Positions 42,550 to 49,299 of a DNA stretch of 49,299 nt are shown here, in pieces. The notes under the pieces are model-generated. The model made no database searches. It saw only the letters and a list, made by a program, of their open reading frames with translations, and was not told the origin of the DNA. The DNA lies in assembly GCA_029973955.1 (NCBI GenBank), contig JARKQJ010000180.1:1-49299 (forward strand). The letters run 5' to 3'. Within the stretch, counting starts at the first letter, position 1. Each line of letters opens with the position of its first letter. This DNA is from Paludibaculum sp. Lineage in GTDB: Bacteria > Acidobacteriota > Terriglobia > Bryobacterales > Bryobacteraceae. Made by a program: the position numbers and the translations under genes.

Positions 42550-42673
42550 CACTTCCCTAAGATGCCTCTTCTCCCCCAGTTCGGCCCTACCCCCGAACGG
42601 GGAGATTCGCCCCCCTTGACCCGTCTCCTCCCTCCCCTCGCACCCCCGGTTTTCTCCCCTCCCCAGGGGAGGC

Positions 42674-42679
42674 TACCCT
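42674..42679 (+). promoter_or_regulatory. -10-like box close to the nitrilase-fold start codon
   Basis: TACCCT (42674-42679) lies 7 nt before the ATG at 42687, and no Shine-Dalgarno sequence is visible, so this may be a leaderless promoter. No convincing -35 box can be named. The surrounding gap also holds C-rich inverted repeats such as CCTCCCCAGGGGAGG. Confidence 0.3.
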
Positions 42680-42686
42680 AGTTTGT

Positions 42687-43553
42687 ATGCAGGATCATGT
42701 GCGCGTCGCCGCCATCCCCTTCCACAGCCAACCGGGCCGCACCGAAGCGAACCTCGCACACCTCGCCGCCGAAGCCCGTGCCGCGGCTGCCGCCGGAGCG
42801 CACCTCGCCCTCTTCCCCGAACTCTCCCTCACCGGCTTCCTCCCCAATCACCCCACCGCCGATCACAACGCCTGGCTCCGCCAGACCCTCGCCGCCGCCC
42901 GCGCCGCCGCTCAACCCATCCCCGGACCCGCCACCCATGCCCTCGCCGCCATCGCCGCCGAAACCGGCCTCTACCTCTCCGCCGGCCTCCTCGAAGACAC
43001 CGGCAACGTGCTCCACAACACCCACGTCCTCGCCGGCCCCGAAGGCCTCCTCGGCGCCTGGCGCAAGCTCCACATCCCCATGTTCGAAATGCCCTTCTAC
43101 AACGGAGGCGCCGCTCTCCCCGTCGTGGAAACCCCGCTCGGCCGCATCGGCATCAACATCTGTTTCGACGCCCTCATCCCCGAATCCACCCGCCTGCTCG
43201 CCGTCCAGAACGTCGAAATCGTTCTCTTCCCCTTCGCCGCCGACCCCGCCCCTGCTACCCCCGAAGCCTGGGCCGCCTGGGCCCAACCCGCCCTCCAGGC
43301 CCGCTGCGTCGAAAACGGCGTCTTCGGCGTCGCTGCCAACTATCTCGGCCCCGTCGAATCTGCCGGCGCCTCCCAGACCTTCCCCGGAGGCGCGCTCATC
43401 CTCGGCCCTCGCGGCAACCTCATCGCCGGACCCACCGCGGGCACACTTCTCGCCGACCTTCGCCGCGGCGAACTCCTCTCCGCCCGCGCCGAACCGGAAG
43501 CCCTCTTCCGCTTCCGCCGTCCCGAAATCTACGGCCCGCTCACTCGCCTCTAG
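42687..43553 (+). CDS. Carbon-nitrogen hydrolase (nitrilase superfamily)
   Basis: This 288-residue cytoplasmic enzyme has the complete catalytic triad: E45 in LFPELSLTG, K127 in AWRKLHIP and C159 in INICFD. The length and single domain fit an omega-amidase, carbamoylputrescinase or related amidase; the substrate cannot be chosen from sequence. No signal peptide is present. It is isolated between two divergent/convergent neighbours, and its stop overlaps the convergent FG-GAP gene by 4 bp. Confidence 0.9.
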   Translation: MQDHVRVAAIPFHSQPGRTEANLAHLAAEARAAAAAGAHLALFPELSLTGFLPNHPTADHNAWLRQTLAAARAAAQPIPGPATHALAAIAAETGLYLSAGLLEDTGNVLHNTHVLAGPEGLLGAWRKLHIPMFEMPFYNGGAALPVVETPLGRIGINICFDALIPESTRLLAVQNVEIVLFPFAADPAPATPEAWAAWAQPALQARCVENGVFGVAANYLGPVESAGASQTFPGGALILGPRGNLIAGPTAGTLLADLRRGELLSARAEPEALFRFRRPEIYGPLTRL

Positions 43554-45766
43554 GGCTTGTGCGCCTCGATGAAACTCCGCTCGAAATAATAGAAAAACCC
43601 GTCTTCCGCACCCACCAGAATGTCCGGCCGCCCGTCGCCGTTCCAATCCGCCACGTTCGGCGTCGGGTTGTGCCCGTTGAACTTCACATTCAGCAGCAGC
43701 CCGCGCGGCCGCATCACCGGCTTCTGCATCGTGCCCACATTCTCATACCAGATCGGCCCGTCATTCGAGTCCGACACCAGGTCCAGATCCCCGTCCCCAT
43801 CCCAATCCACAAAATCCACCTTGCGCCGCCCGCTCGACCCCACTCGCCCGCCGGCCATGTTGAAGAATCGCCCGTTCCGCTCCACGAAGATCCGCTCCGG
43901 CGGCATCAGCTTCAGCACCCCGTTCACGCGCGCCCTGCGGTACAGCGTCAGATACCCCTCGTGGTTCATCATCACCAGATCCGGCAACCCGTCGCCATCC
44001 CAATCGATCACTCTCGGCGTCGTCCGCCACTGCGTCACCAGTTGCTTGCCCTGCGGCTCCCACCACACCCATTCCGGTTTCGGCGTGCGCCCTTTCCACT
44101 CCACCTCCACATTCTGCGCCGCAGCCAGCACCGGCTCCGTCCGCGTCCCGATGTTCCTGTACCAGACCACCGAACCCCAGATGTCGTTCACCACCAGATC
44201 CAGCTTCCCATCCAGATCCCAATCCGCCACCCACGGATTCGAGTAGCCCCACTTCTCTTCCGCCGGCCCTTGGATGGATCCGTTGGGCCCGGCAATCCGC
44301 CGGATCACCTGCCCGCCTGCGCGCAGGTTCCCGCGATCCACAAACGCCGGCTGCTGCCGCGTCCCCACGTTCTCGAACCACTGTATGTAGCCCGCCGAAT
44401 TGCCCGCTACCAGGTCCAGCTTGCCGTCGCCGTTCCAGTCCACCGCCACCGGCCGCGACAACGCCCCGCTCTTCACATACGGGTCCACCTGCTGCAGCCG
44501 CTGCCCCGCATCGAGCTTCGGCGCCTGCCCGCGCGCCTCTTCATTCCCATACAACACCACCGTGCCGTCTTCTTCTCCCACCAGCAGTGACCACCTTCCA
44601 TCCGCATGCACCCGCACCGGCCGCGGCTGGATCATGCACAACTCCAGCTTCATCTCCTGCCCCGCCGCCTTCAGCGCCACCGGCGCGTCCAACCCCTGCC
44701 CGTTGTTCCGTGCCACAAACACCCGGTCGATGAAGTTCGCCAGCAGCAGATCCAATCGCCCCGTCCCGAACCAGTCCACCGCCATCGGCGCCGGGGTCCC
44801 GTACTGGTCGATCACCTTCCCCCCCGCCATCACCTTCACCGGATCGTCGTAGACCGGCGCCTCGTTCGTCCCGCGATTCCTGTGGAAGTACACATACCCG
44901 TGCAGCGGACCGCGGTACCACTCGCCCTTTTCGTTGAAAGCGTCATCCCAACCGTACTCCCGCCAGTCGCTCACCCCGGCCAGCACGTCGATCTTTCCAT
45001 CGCCGTCCCAATCCACCGGATACCAGAGGTCGTCCCTGCCAATGTGGTAGTCCCGCTTCAACTCCACCGGTACGAACTTCGATAGCCGGTTCTTCTTCAC
45101 GTCGCTGTAGTACCCGCCGCTGATCACCAGGTCCACCGCCCCGTCGCCATTGAAGTCCGCCGCCACCAGGTCCTTCTTCCCGGGCCCCCACCACTCCGCC
45201 ACGTCGAACAGCGGTTCGCGGTTCGAACCGATGTTCCGGAACAGGTAGATCCCGTTATACGGCCGGTCCGGACACCCCACGATCAAATCGAAGTCGCCGT
45301 CCCCATCAATATCGATCGGCGCCGGATGCGCCCACAATCCCACCGCCAGCGCGCCCTTCACCCCCGCGCGCCCAAACGTCACCCGATCGCCCACCCCCAC
45401 CATCGCCGGACCCGCCAGCCGCTCTTTTTCGCCGCCCTCCCCGGCATGAAAGTACACCGTGTACCTCCGCGCGCCCGTGGAGAGCCACGAAACCCGCGCC
45501 TGCGTCAGCTTCCATTCCGTCTTCGCCGGCACCACCGCCGTGCTGCCCTCGGCAAACACACGCACCGAATCCGGCCGGAACTGCGCCGGAACATGGAGAT
45601 CCACCCAAACCGGCCCCCCCGCTTTCGCCGCGCTCTCCACCACGCTGCGGAACTTGTTCGCGGTCGGCCAGTCCACGCCCGCGCCTCGCTCCTCCACATG
45701 CACCTGCCCCATCAAAGGCAGGCAAACCGCCGCCATCCAAACCCTGAATGGAATCTCGTGTCTCAT
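43550..45766 (-). CDS. Secreted FG-GAP/VCBS repeat protein
   Basis: The 738-residue protein has a signal-like N terminus (MRHEIPFRVWMAAVCLPLMG) and an N-terminal beta-domain. Nine calcium-binding blades of the pattern D-x-D/N-G-D-G-x-x-D-hydrophobic follow, for example DIDGDGDFDLIVG, DFNGDGAVDLVIS, DWDGDGKIDVLAG, DWNGDGKLDLVAG and DWNGDGRPDILVG; one (DWFGTGRLDLL) and another (DWDLDGKLDLV) have lost part of the calcium loop. It should fold as one or two beta-propellers outside the cytoplasm. Such proteins bind glycans or act as adhesins or lyases; no catalytic residues are identifiable. Confidence 0.88.
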   Translation of the reverse strand: MRHEIPFRVWMAAVCLPLMGQVHVEERGAGVDWPTANKFRSVVESAAKAGGPVWVDLHVPAQFRPDSVRVFAEGSTAVVPAKTEWKLTQARVSWLSTGARRYTVYFHAGEGGEKERLAGPAMVGVGDRVTFGRAGVKGALAVGLWAHPAPIDIDGDGDFDLIVGCPDRPYNGIYLFRNIGSNREPLFDVAEWWGPGKKDLVAADFNGDGAVDLVISGGYYSDVKKNRLSKFVPVELKRDYHIGRDDLWYPVDWDGDGKIDVLAGVSDWREYGWDDAFNEKGEWYRGPLHGYVYFHRNRGTNEAPVYDDPVKVMAGGKVIDQYGTPAPMAVDWFGTGRLDLLLANFIDRVFVARNNGQGLDAPVALKAAGQEMKLELCMIQPRPVRVHADGRWSLLVGEEDGTVVLYGNEEARGQAPKLDAGQRLQQVDPYVKSGALSRPVAVDWNGDGKLDLVAGNSAGYIQWFENVGTRQQPAFVDRGNLRAGGQVIRRIAGPNGSIQGPAEEKWGYSNPWVADWDLDGKLDLVVNDIWGSVVWYRNIGTRTEPVLAAAQNVEVEWKGRTPKPEWVWWEPQGKQLVTQWRTTPRVIDWDGDGLPDLVMMNHEGYLTLYRRARVNGVLKLMPPERIFVERNGRFFNMAGGRVGSSGRRKVDFVDWDGDGDLDLVSDSNDGPIWYENVGTMQKPVMRPRGLLLNVKFNGHNPTPNVADWNGDGRPDILVGAEDGFFYYFERSFIEAHKP

Positions 45767-45846
45767 GCGAGATCCATTCTCTCAATTCCCAACCCCAAAA
45801 AACGCCCGCAGGAACCGATCCCCCCCAACAACCCGAACCCCCCCCG

Positions 45847-45926
45847 GGGACGGTCATCTGTGTCCCAAAACCCAAAACTCCGCAACTCTCACCAACTGCC
45901 CCAGGTGGACACAGCGTGACCGTCCC
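45847..45926 (-). repeat. REP-like inverted-repeat element, copy 2
   Basis: GGGACGGTCATCTGTGTCCC (45847-45866) is matched in reverse complement near 45904-45926 (GGTGGACACAGCGTGACC, then GTCCC), giving an ~80-bp element. Compared with 4951-5031, the ends correspond one-to-one in reverse orientation while the middle differs. It lies in the gap between the FG-GAP gene and the molybdenum hydroxylase large-subunit gene. Confidence 0.8.
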
Positions 45927-45984
45927 CCCAGGCGTCCACCCCTGAGTGGGCACAACACCCTTCCGCCGCCGGCTCCCGGCTAAT

Positions 45985-48237
45985 CTATGCCAGCCCCTTC
46001 CGCAGCGGCAAATCCCGAATCCTCTTCCCCGTAGCATCAAAAATCGCATTCGCCAGCGCCGGAGCCACCGGAGGAACCCCCGGCTCCCCCACCCCCGCCG
46101 GCAGCCCATCGCTCTGCACCAGATGCACATGAACCTTCACCGGAGCCTCCGTAAACCGCGCCACCCGGTAGTTGTGGAAGTTCGACTGCACCACCTTCCC
46201 TTCCCTCACCGAAATCTCGCTCAACAGCGCCAGCGAAGTCCCAAACACGCACGCCCCCTCCAACTGACTCTTCACCCGGTCCTCATGGAACGTCTGTCCC
46301 GCATCCACGCAGATGTGCATGTTCGGGATCTCCACCTGCCGGCCATTCACCTGCACCTCCGCCACCACGGCCACATACGTGAGAAAACTACGATGCGCCG
46401 CAAAGCCCCACCCATGGCCTCCGCCCTTCCCCCGCTTCGCCCAACCCGACTTCGCCGCCACCGTCTCAATCACGTTCCGCAGCCGCGACGTATCAAACGG
46501 ATACCTCTCCTGCGGCTGGTCGTGATTCCAGTACTTCATCCCCTCCGGCTGAATATTCAGCTTCTTCCCCGGCCCCAGCAGCGCCAGCGAGTACTCCACC
46601 GGATCCTGCCCCGCCGCATGCGCCAGCTCATCCACAAATGAGTGGATCGCGAACGCGTGATAGACGTTCGCCACCGCCCGCAGCCATCCGATCCTCTGGT
46701 GGTGCTTCGCCTGCCCGTTCTCGGCCCGCACGTTCGGAATGTCATACGGCAGGTCCGTCCATCCCATGCACAGCTCCAGATCCATGCCGTGCCCGCTGTT
46801 GTCTCCAAACGTCGTCCCGATCGACGGAAACACCGTCCGCTGCAGCCAGGCCGCCGGCTTGCCCCCCGCATCCAGCCCCGCCTTCATGTACATCCCCGCC
46901 GTCGAGTGATAGAAGTCCGCGCGCAAATCGTCCTCGCGGCTCCACACCACCTTCACCGGCCGCCCCGTCTTCTTCGACAAAATCGCCGCTTCGGCCACAT
47001 AATCCGGCTTCGACTTCCTGCCGAAGCCGCCCCCCAGCAGCGTCACGTGGCAGATCACGTCCTTCTTATCGATCCCCACCGCCGCCGCCACCGTCTCCTG
47101 TACCGCCTGCGGATTCTGCGTCGCGGCGTAGCACACCACCTTGCCGTCCTTGAACTCCGCCACGCCCGCCGGCGGCTCCATCGGAGCGTGCGCCAGCAGC
47201 GGAGTCGTGTACACCGCCTCATGCGTCTTCGCCGCACTCTCCAGCGCCCGATCCACATCGCCGCGCTGCAACACCACCTTCCCCGCCTTCTTCGACGTCT
47301 CGATCAACTGCAGCCGGTACGCCTCGCTGTCATACGACGCATGCTCCCCCAGCTCCCATTCCACCTTCAATTTCCTGCGCCCCTCCATCGCCGCCCATGT
47401 GTGCTCCGCCAGCACCGCCACGCCCCCCAGCGGCTGGAAGCCATGCGGTTCCTTGAACCGCTCGATCGCCACCACGTCCTTCACCCCCGCCACCTGCTTC
47501 GCCGCCGTGGCGTCGAAGGAAACCACCTTGCCGCCATACGCCGGCGGATGCTCCACCGCCGCCACCAGCATCCCCGGCATCCTGGCGTCATAACCGAACA
47601 CGCCCTTGCCTTCGATCGTGTCCTTCTGGTGCGCCACCGGAACGTTCTTGTTGATGTAGCGGTACTCGCTGGCCGGCTTGAAGCGCAAGCTCGACTTCTC
47701 CGGCGCCTTCAACTGCGCCGCCGCCGCCGCCAGCTCTCCGAACCCGGCCTTCCGCCCCGATCCCGCGTGCACCACCTCGTGATTCCGCGCCTGGCACTCC
47801 CCCGCCGGCACCCCCCACCTCTGCGCCGCCGCCTCCTCCAGCATCATCCGCGCCGTCACTCCCGCCGCCTTCATCGTCTCCACGAAATCCCGGATCGAAC
47901 ACGACCCGTCCGTGTTCTGCGACCCGTACTTCTCATCCCCAATCGCCTGCTCCACCCGCACCCTCTTCCAGTCAGCCTCTAGAAAATCCGCCACCACCAT
48001 CGGCAGCGTCGACCGCGACCCCGTCCCCATCTCCGAACGGTGCGCCACGATAATCACATCCCCGCTCGCCTCGATCCCCAGGAACACGCTCGGATGGAAC
48101 GCCGCCCCATCCGCGTCCGACGCCCAGCCCTCCACGTGCGTCCCCAGAATCAGCGCCCCCGTCCCGAAGCTGTACTTCAGAAACGTCCGGCGGTCCAATG
48201 TCTGCCAAGAGACTCTCTGCGATGCGACCCGGCTCAT
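45985..48237 (-). CDS. Molybdenum hydroxylase large subunit (IorB type), exported
   Basis: From ATG 48237 the protein has 750 residues. The N terminus has a Tat motif ([19 protein letters not shown]). The xanthine-oxidase-family Mo-cofactor domains follow, with the isoquinoline 1-oxidoreductase beta-type insertions: [38 protein letters not shown] and the catalytic-glutamate motif [12 protein letters not shown]. It hydroxylates a N-heterocycle or aldehyde-like substrate in the periplasm. Overlap of 4 bp (ATGA) with the [2Fe-2S] subunit gene upstream shows one transcriptional unit. Longer in-frame starts upstream lie within the other subunit's gene and are rejected. Confidence 0.93.
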   Translation of the reverse strand: MSRVASQRVSWQTLDRRTFLKYSFGTGALILGTHVEGWASDADGAAFHPSVFLGIEASGDVIIVAHRSEMGTGSRSTLPMVVADFLEADWKRVRVEQAIGDEKYGSQNTDGSCSIRDFVETMKAAGVTARMMLEEAAAQRWGVPAGECQARNHEVVHAGSGRKAGFGELAAAAAQLKAPEKSSLRFKPASEYRYINKNVPVAHQKDTIEGKGVFGYDARMPGMLVAAVEHPPAYGGKVVSFDATAAKQVAGVKDVVAIERFKEPHGFQPLGGVAVLAEHTWAAMEGRRKLKVEWELGEHASYDSEAYRLQLIETSKKAGKVVLQRGDVDRALESAAKTHEAVYTTPLLAHAPMEPPAGVAEFKDGKVVCYAATQNPQAVQETVAAAVGIDKKDVICHVTLLGGGFGRKSKPDYVAEAAILSKKTGRPVKVVWSREDDLRADFYHSTAGMYMKAGLDAGGKPAAWLQRTVFPSIGTTFGDNSGHGMDLELCMGWTDLPYDIPNVRAENGQAKHHQRIGWLRAVANVYHAFAIHSFVDELAHAAGQDPVEYSLALLGPGKKLNIQPEGMKYWNHDQPQERYPFDTSRLRNVIETVAAKSGWAKRGKGGGHGWGFAAHRSFLTYVAVVAEVQVNGRQVEIPNMHICVDAGQTFHEDRVKSQLEGACVFGTSLALLSEISVREGKVVQSNFHNYRVARFTEAPVKVHVHLVQSDGLPAGVGEPGVPPVAPALANAIFDATGKRIRDLPLRKGLA

Positions 48238-48680
48238 GCCTTCACCCCCGCGGCCGCCTTGATGGCCGTTCTGATCCGTTGATACGTCCCGCACCGGCAC
48301 AGAATCCCCTGCATCGCCCCATCGATATCCTGCTCCGTCGGCTTCGGCTTCTCCTTCAGCAGCGCCACCGCCTGCATGATCTGCCCGCTCTGGCAATACC
48401 CGCACTGCGGCACATTCGCCGCCATCCACGCCTTCTGCACAACGTGCCCGCCCCCCAACCCCTCAATCGTCATCACGGACTTCCCCGCCAACGTCCCCAT
48501 CTTCGTCTGGCAGCTCCGCACCGCCTTGCCGTCCACATGCACCGTGCACGCGCCGCACAGCCCCATGCCGCAACCATACTTGGTGCCTGTCAGCTCCAGC
48601 AGATCCCGCAAGTACCACAACAGCGGCATCTGCGGATCCCCATCAAACTTCCGCGCCGCGCCATTCACAGTCAATTGCAT
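48234..48680 (-). CDS. Molybdenum hydroxylase [2Fe-2S] subunit (IorA type)
   Basis: The 148-residue protein carries both [2Fe-2S] clusters of the family: the ferredoxin-type cysteines C37, C42, C45 and C57 (CGMGLCGAC) and the second set C93, C96, C128 and C130 ([16 protein letters not shown]). It passes electrons from the Mo subunit. It has no signal of its own and would travel with the Tat-exported large subunit. AAGGAGG precedes the ATG, and TTGACA lies at 48726-48721 on this strand. There is no FAD subunit, so the electron acceptor is probably a cytochrome. Confidence 0.95.
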   Translation of the reverse strand: MQLTVNGAARKFDGDPQMPLLWYLRDLLELTGTKYGCGMGLCGACTVHVDGKAVRSCQTKMGTLAGKSVMTIEGLGGGHVVQKAWMAANVPQCGYCQSGQIMQAVALLKEKPKPTEQDIDGAMQGILCRCGTYQRIRTAIKAAAGVKA

Positions 48681-48734
48681 CCGGCTGCCCTCCTTCGGAT
48701 CTTTCCGATCATAACCCGAATGTCAAGAAAAGCA

Positions 48735-48763
48735 TTGACGCCGCCCCCGGCCAGGAGTAACAT
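48735..48763 (+). promoter_or_regulatory. Promoter of the DUF3303 gene
   Basis: TTGACG (48735-48740), a 17-bp spacer and TAACAT (48758-48763) form a good sigma-70-type promoter. Transcription would start near 48770, leaving a leader of about 43 nt that contains AGGAG (48802-48806) before the ATG at 48813. Confidence 0.55.
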
Positions 48764-48812
48764 CCCCACCATCGCCACCCCCAGAGGGGCCGGCCCACCA
48801 CAGGAGAAAACC

Positions 48813-49076
48813 ATGTTGTTCATCGTGACGGTTCGCACGCCTTCCACTTCCTACAAAGCGGTCATGGAGCGCTTCAAAACCAGCGGCGGCCACCCCCCGG
48901 CCGGCGTCCGGATGCTCGGCCGCTGGCACCGCGCCGACGGCTCCGGCGCCGTCGTCATCGCCGAAACCGACAACGCCGCCGCCCTCGCCAAGTGGACCGC
49001 CGAATGGGCTGACCTTCTCTCCATCGAAAGCACCCCAGCCCTCACCGACGAAGCCCTCGCCGCCATCCTGGCCTGA
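48813..49076 (+). CDS. DUF3303 family protein
   Basis: The 87-residue protein resembles DUF3303 (GYD-like small alpha/beta proteins): MLFIVTVRTPSTSYKAVMER opening, PPAGVRMLGRWHRADGSGAV, then ETDNAAALAKWTAEWADLL. The fold is ferredoxin-like and the function unknown. There is no signal or membrane segment. AGGAG at 48802-48806 supports the ATG at 48813. It is divergent from the molybdenum hydroxylase operon. Confidence 0.85.
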   Translation: MLFIVTVRTPSTSYKAVMERFKTSGGHPPAGVRMLGRWHRADGSGAVVIAETDNAAALAKWTAEWADLLSIESTPALTDEALAAILA

Positions 49077-49143
49077 TCGCCGCCACCCCCCAGCATCCAC
49101 CCGCACGCCCCACCGTAAATGCCGTGGAAATCCCCCGCAGTTC

Positions 49144-49163
49144 CCCCGGACGCCAGTCCGGGG
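49144..49163. repeat. Short palindrome of the CCCCCGRGGCG family, variant
   Basis: CCCCGGAC-GCCA-GTCCGGGG is a perfect 8-bp stem with a 4-nt loop, preceded by TTC. It matches the length and position of the TTCCCCCGAGGCG repeats with compensating changes in the stem. Confidence 0.65.
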
Positions 49164-49278
49164 TAGCGCAGGACCGCATCCCCCCCACCCCGAATCCCCC
49201 GCCGCCGCAGGCGATCTACCGGTAGTACGACCACATCCGGAACAGCTTTCGGGCTCTCTATGGTTACCGTGGAGCCCA

Positions 49279-49299
49279 TTTCCCCCGAGGCGACAGCCT
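49279..49299 (+). repeat. TTCCCCCGAGGCG palindrome cut by the window end
   Basis: ATTTCCCCCGAGGCGACAGC and the following CT match the copy at 35433-35460 apart from the loop. The stem CGAGGC-GACA-GCCT is truncated by the end of the window. Confidence 0.7.

Noticed and set aside
42683..44590. Long plus-strand frame across the nitrilase-fold and FG-GAP genes
   Set aside because: It crosses two well-supported genes and its product is Arg/Pro/His-rich without a domain.
48851..49279. Minus-strand gene at the right edge
   Set aside because: It runs antisense to the DUF3303 gene and through two palindromic repeats, with no domain or ribosome binding site.

Overview
The window reads as a stretch of a large, GC-rich Gram-negative soil bacterium, most likely an acidobacterium of the Bryobacterales (Candidatus Solibacter type). 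This is inferred from the gene mix, not from a marker gene: Tat-exported oxidoreductases, PF06439 (DUF1080) proteins, a sulfatase, a DUF1593 protein, PD40/TPR and FG-GAP proteins, and a TonB receptor, set among ordinary housekeeping genes. I see no rRNA, tRNA, CRISPR array, transposase or phage gene. I also recognise no transcription factor in about 49 kb.

Layout. 1-13 kb is mainly housekeeping: an M24 peptidase, valS-nadC-birA, coaX with a coiled-coil protein and a GH39-type glycosidase, an FkbM methyltransferase and tdk. 13-23 kb is envelope and secreted metabolism: a coiled-coil membrane protein, an overlapping ceramidase-like / Gfo-Idh-MocA / lipoprotein operon, two PF06439 proteins, an O-methyltransferase, a TonB receptor, an esterase-type hydrolase, a Nudix enzyme and an IscU-like scaffold. 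22.5-31 kb looks like sugar and amino-sugar catabolism: a minus-strand operon (ROK-like kinase, PIG-L deacetylase, nucleoside hydrolase-like protein, PF06439 protein) divergent from uxaC, then a SelA-like PLP enzyme, a sulfatase and a RidA protein that all carry Tat-like signals. 31-36 kb holds a DUF1593 protein, a His-rich protein, a CxxCH/PD40/TPR protein and a zinc-ribbon membrane protein. 36-42.5 kb is a five-gene heavy-metal RND efflux operon with a DUF190 protein. 42.7-49.3 kb holds a nitrilase-fold hydrolase, an FG-GAP protein, a two-subunit molybdenum hydroxylase (IorAB type) and a DUF3303 protein.

Non-coding signals are the most unusual part. A candidate small RNA at about 11.25-11.35 kb ends in an intrinsic terminator, and two of its hairpin loops carry the same anti-Shine-Dalgarno nonamer. 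Two other terminator-like hairpins run straight into the start codon of the next gene. Several genes have a -10-like hexamer 6-7 nt before the ATG and no ribosome binding site, which suggests leaderless mRNAs. Two copies of an ~80-bp REP-like element lie 41 kb apart in opposite orientation, and a second family of short palindromes (core TTCCCCCGAGGCG) recurs between genes. The + strand changes from G-rich to C-rich across the window whatever the gene direction, as expected near a replication terminus or an inversion boundary.
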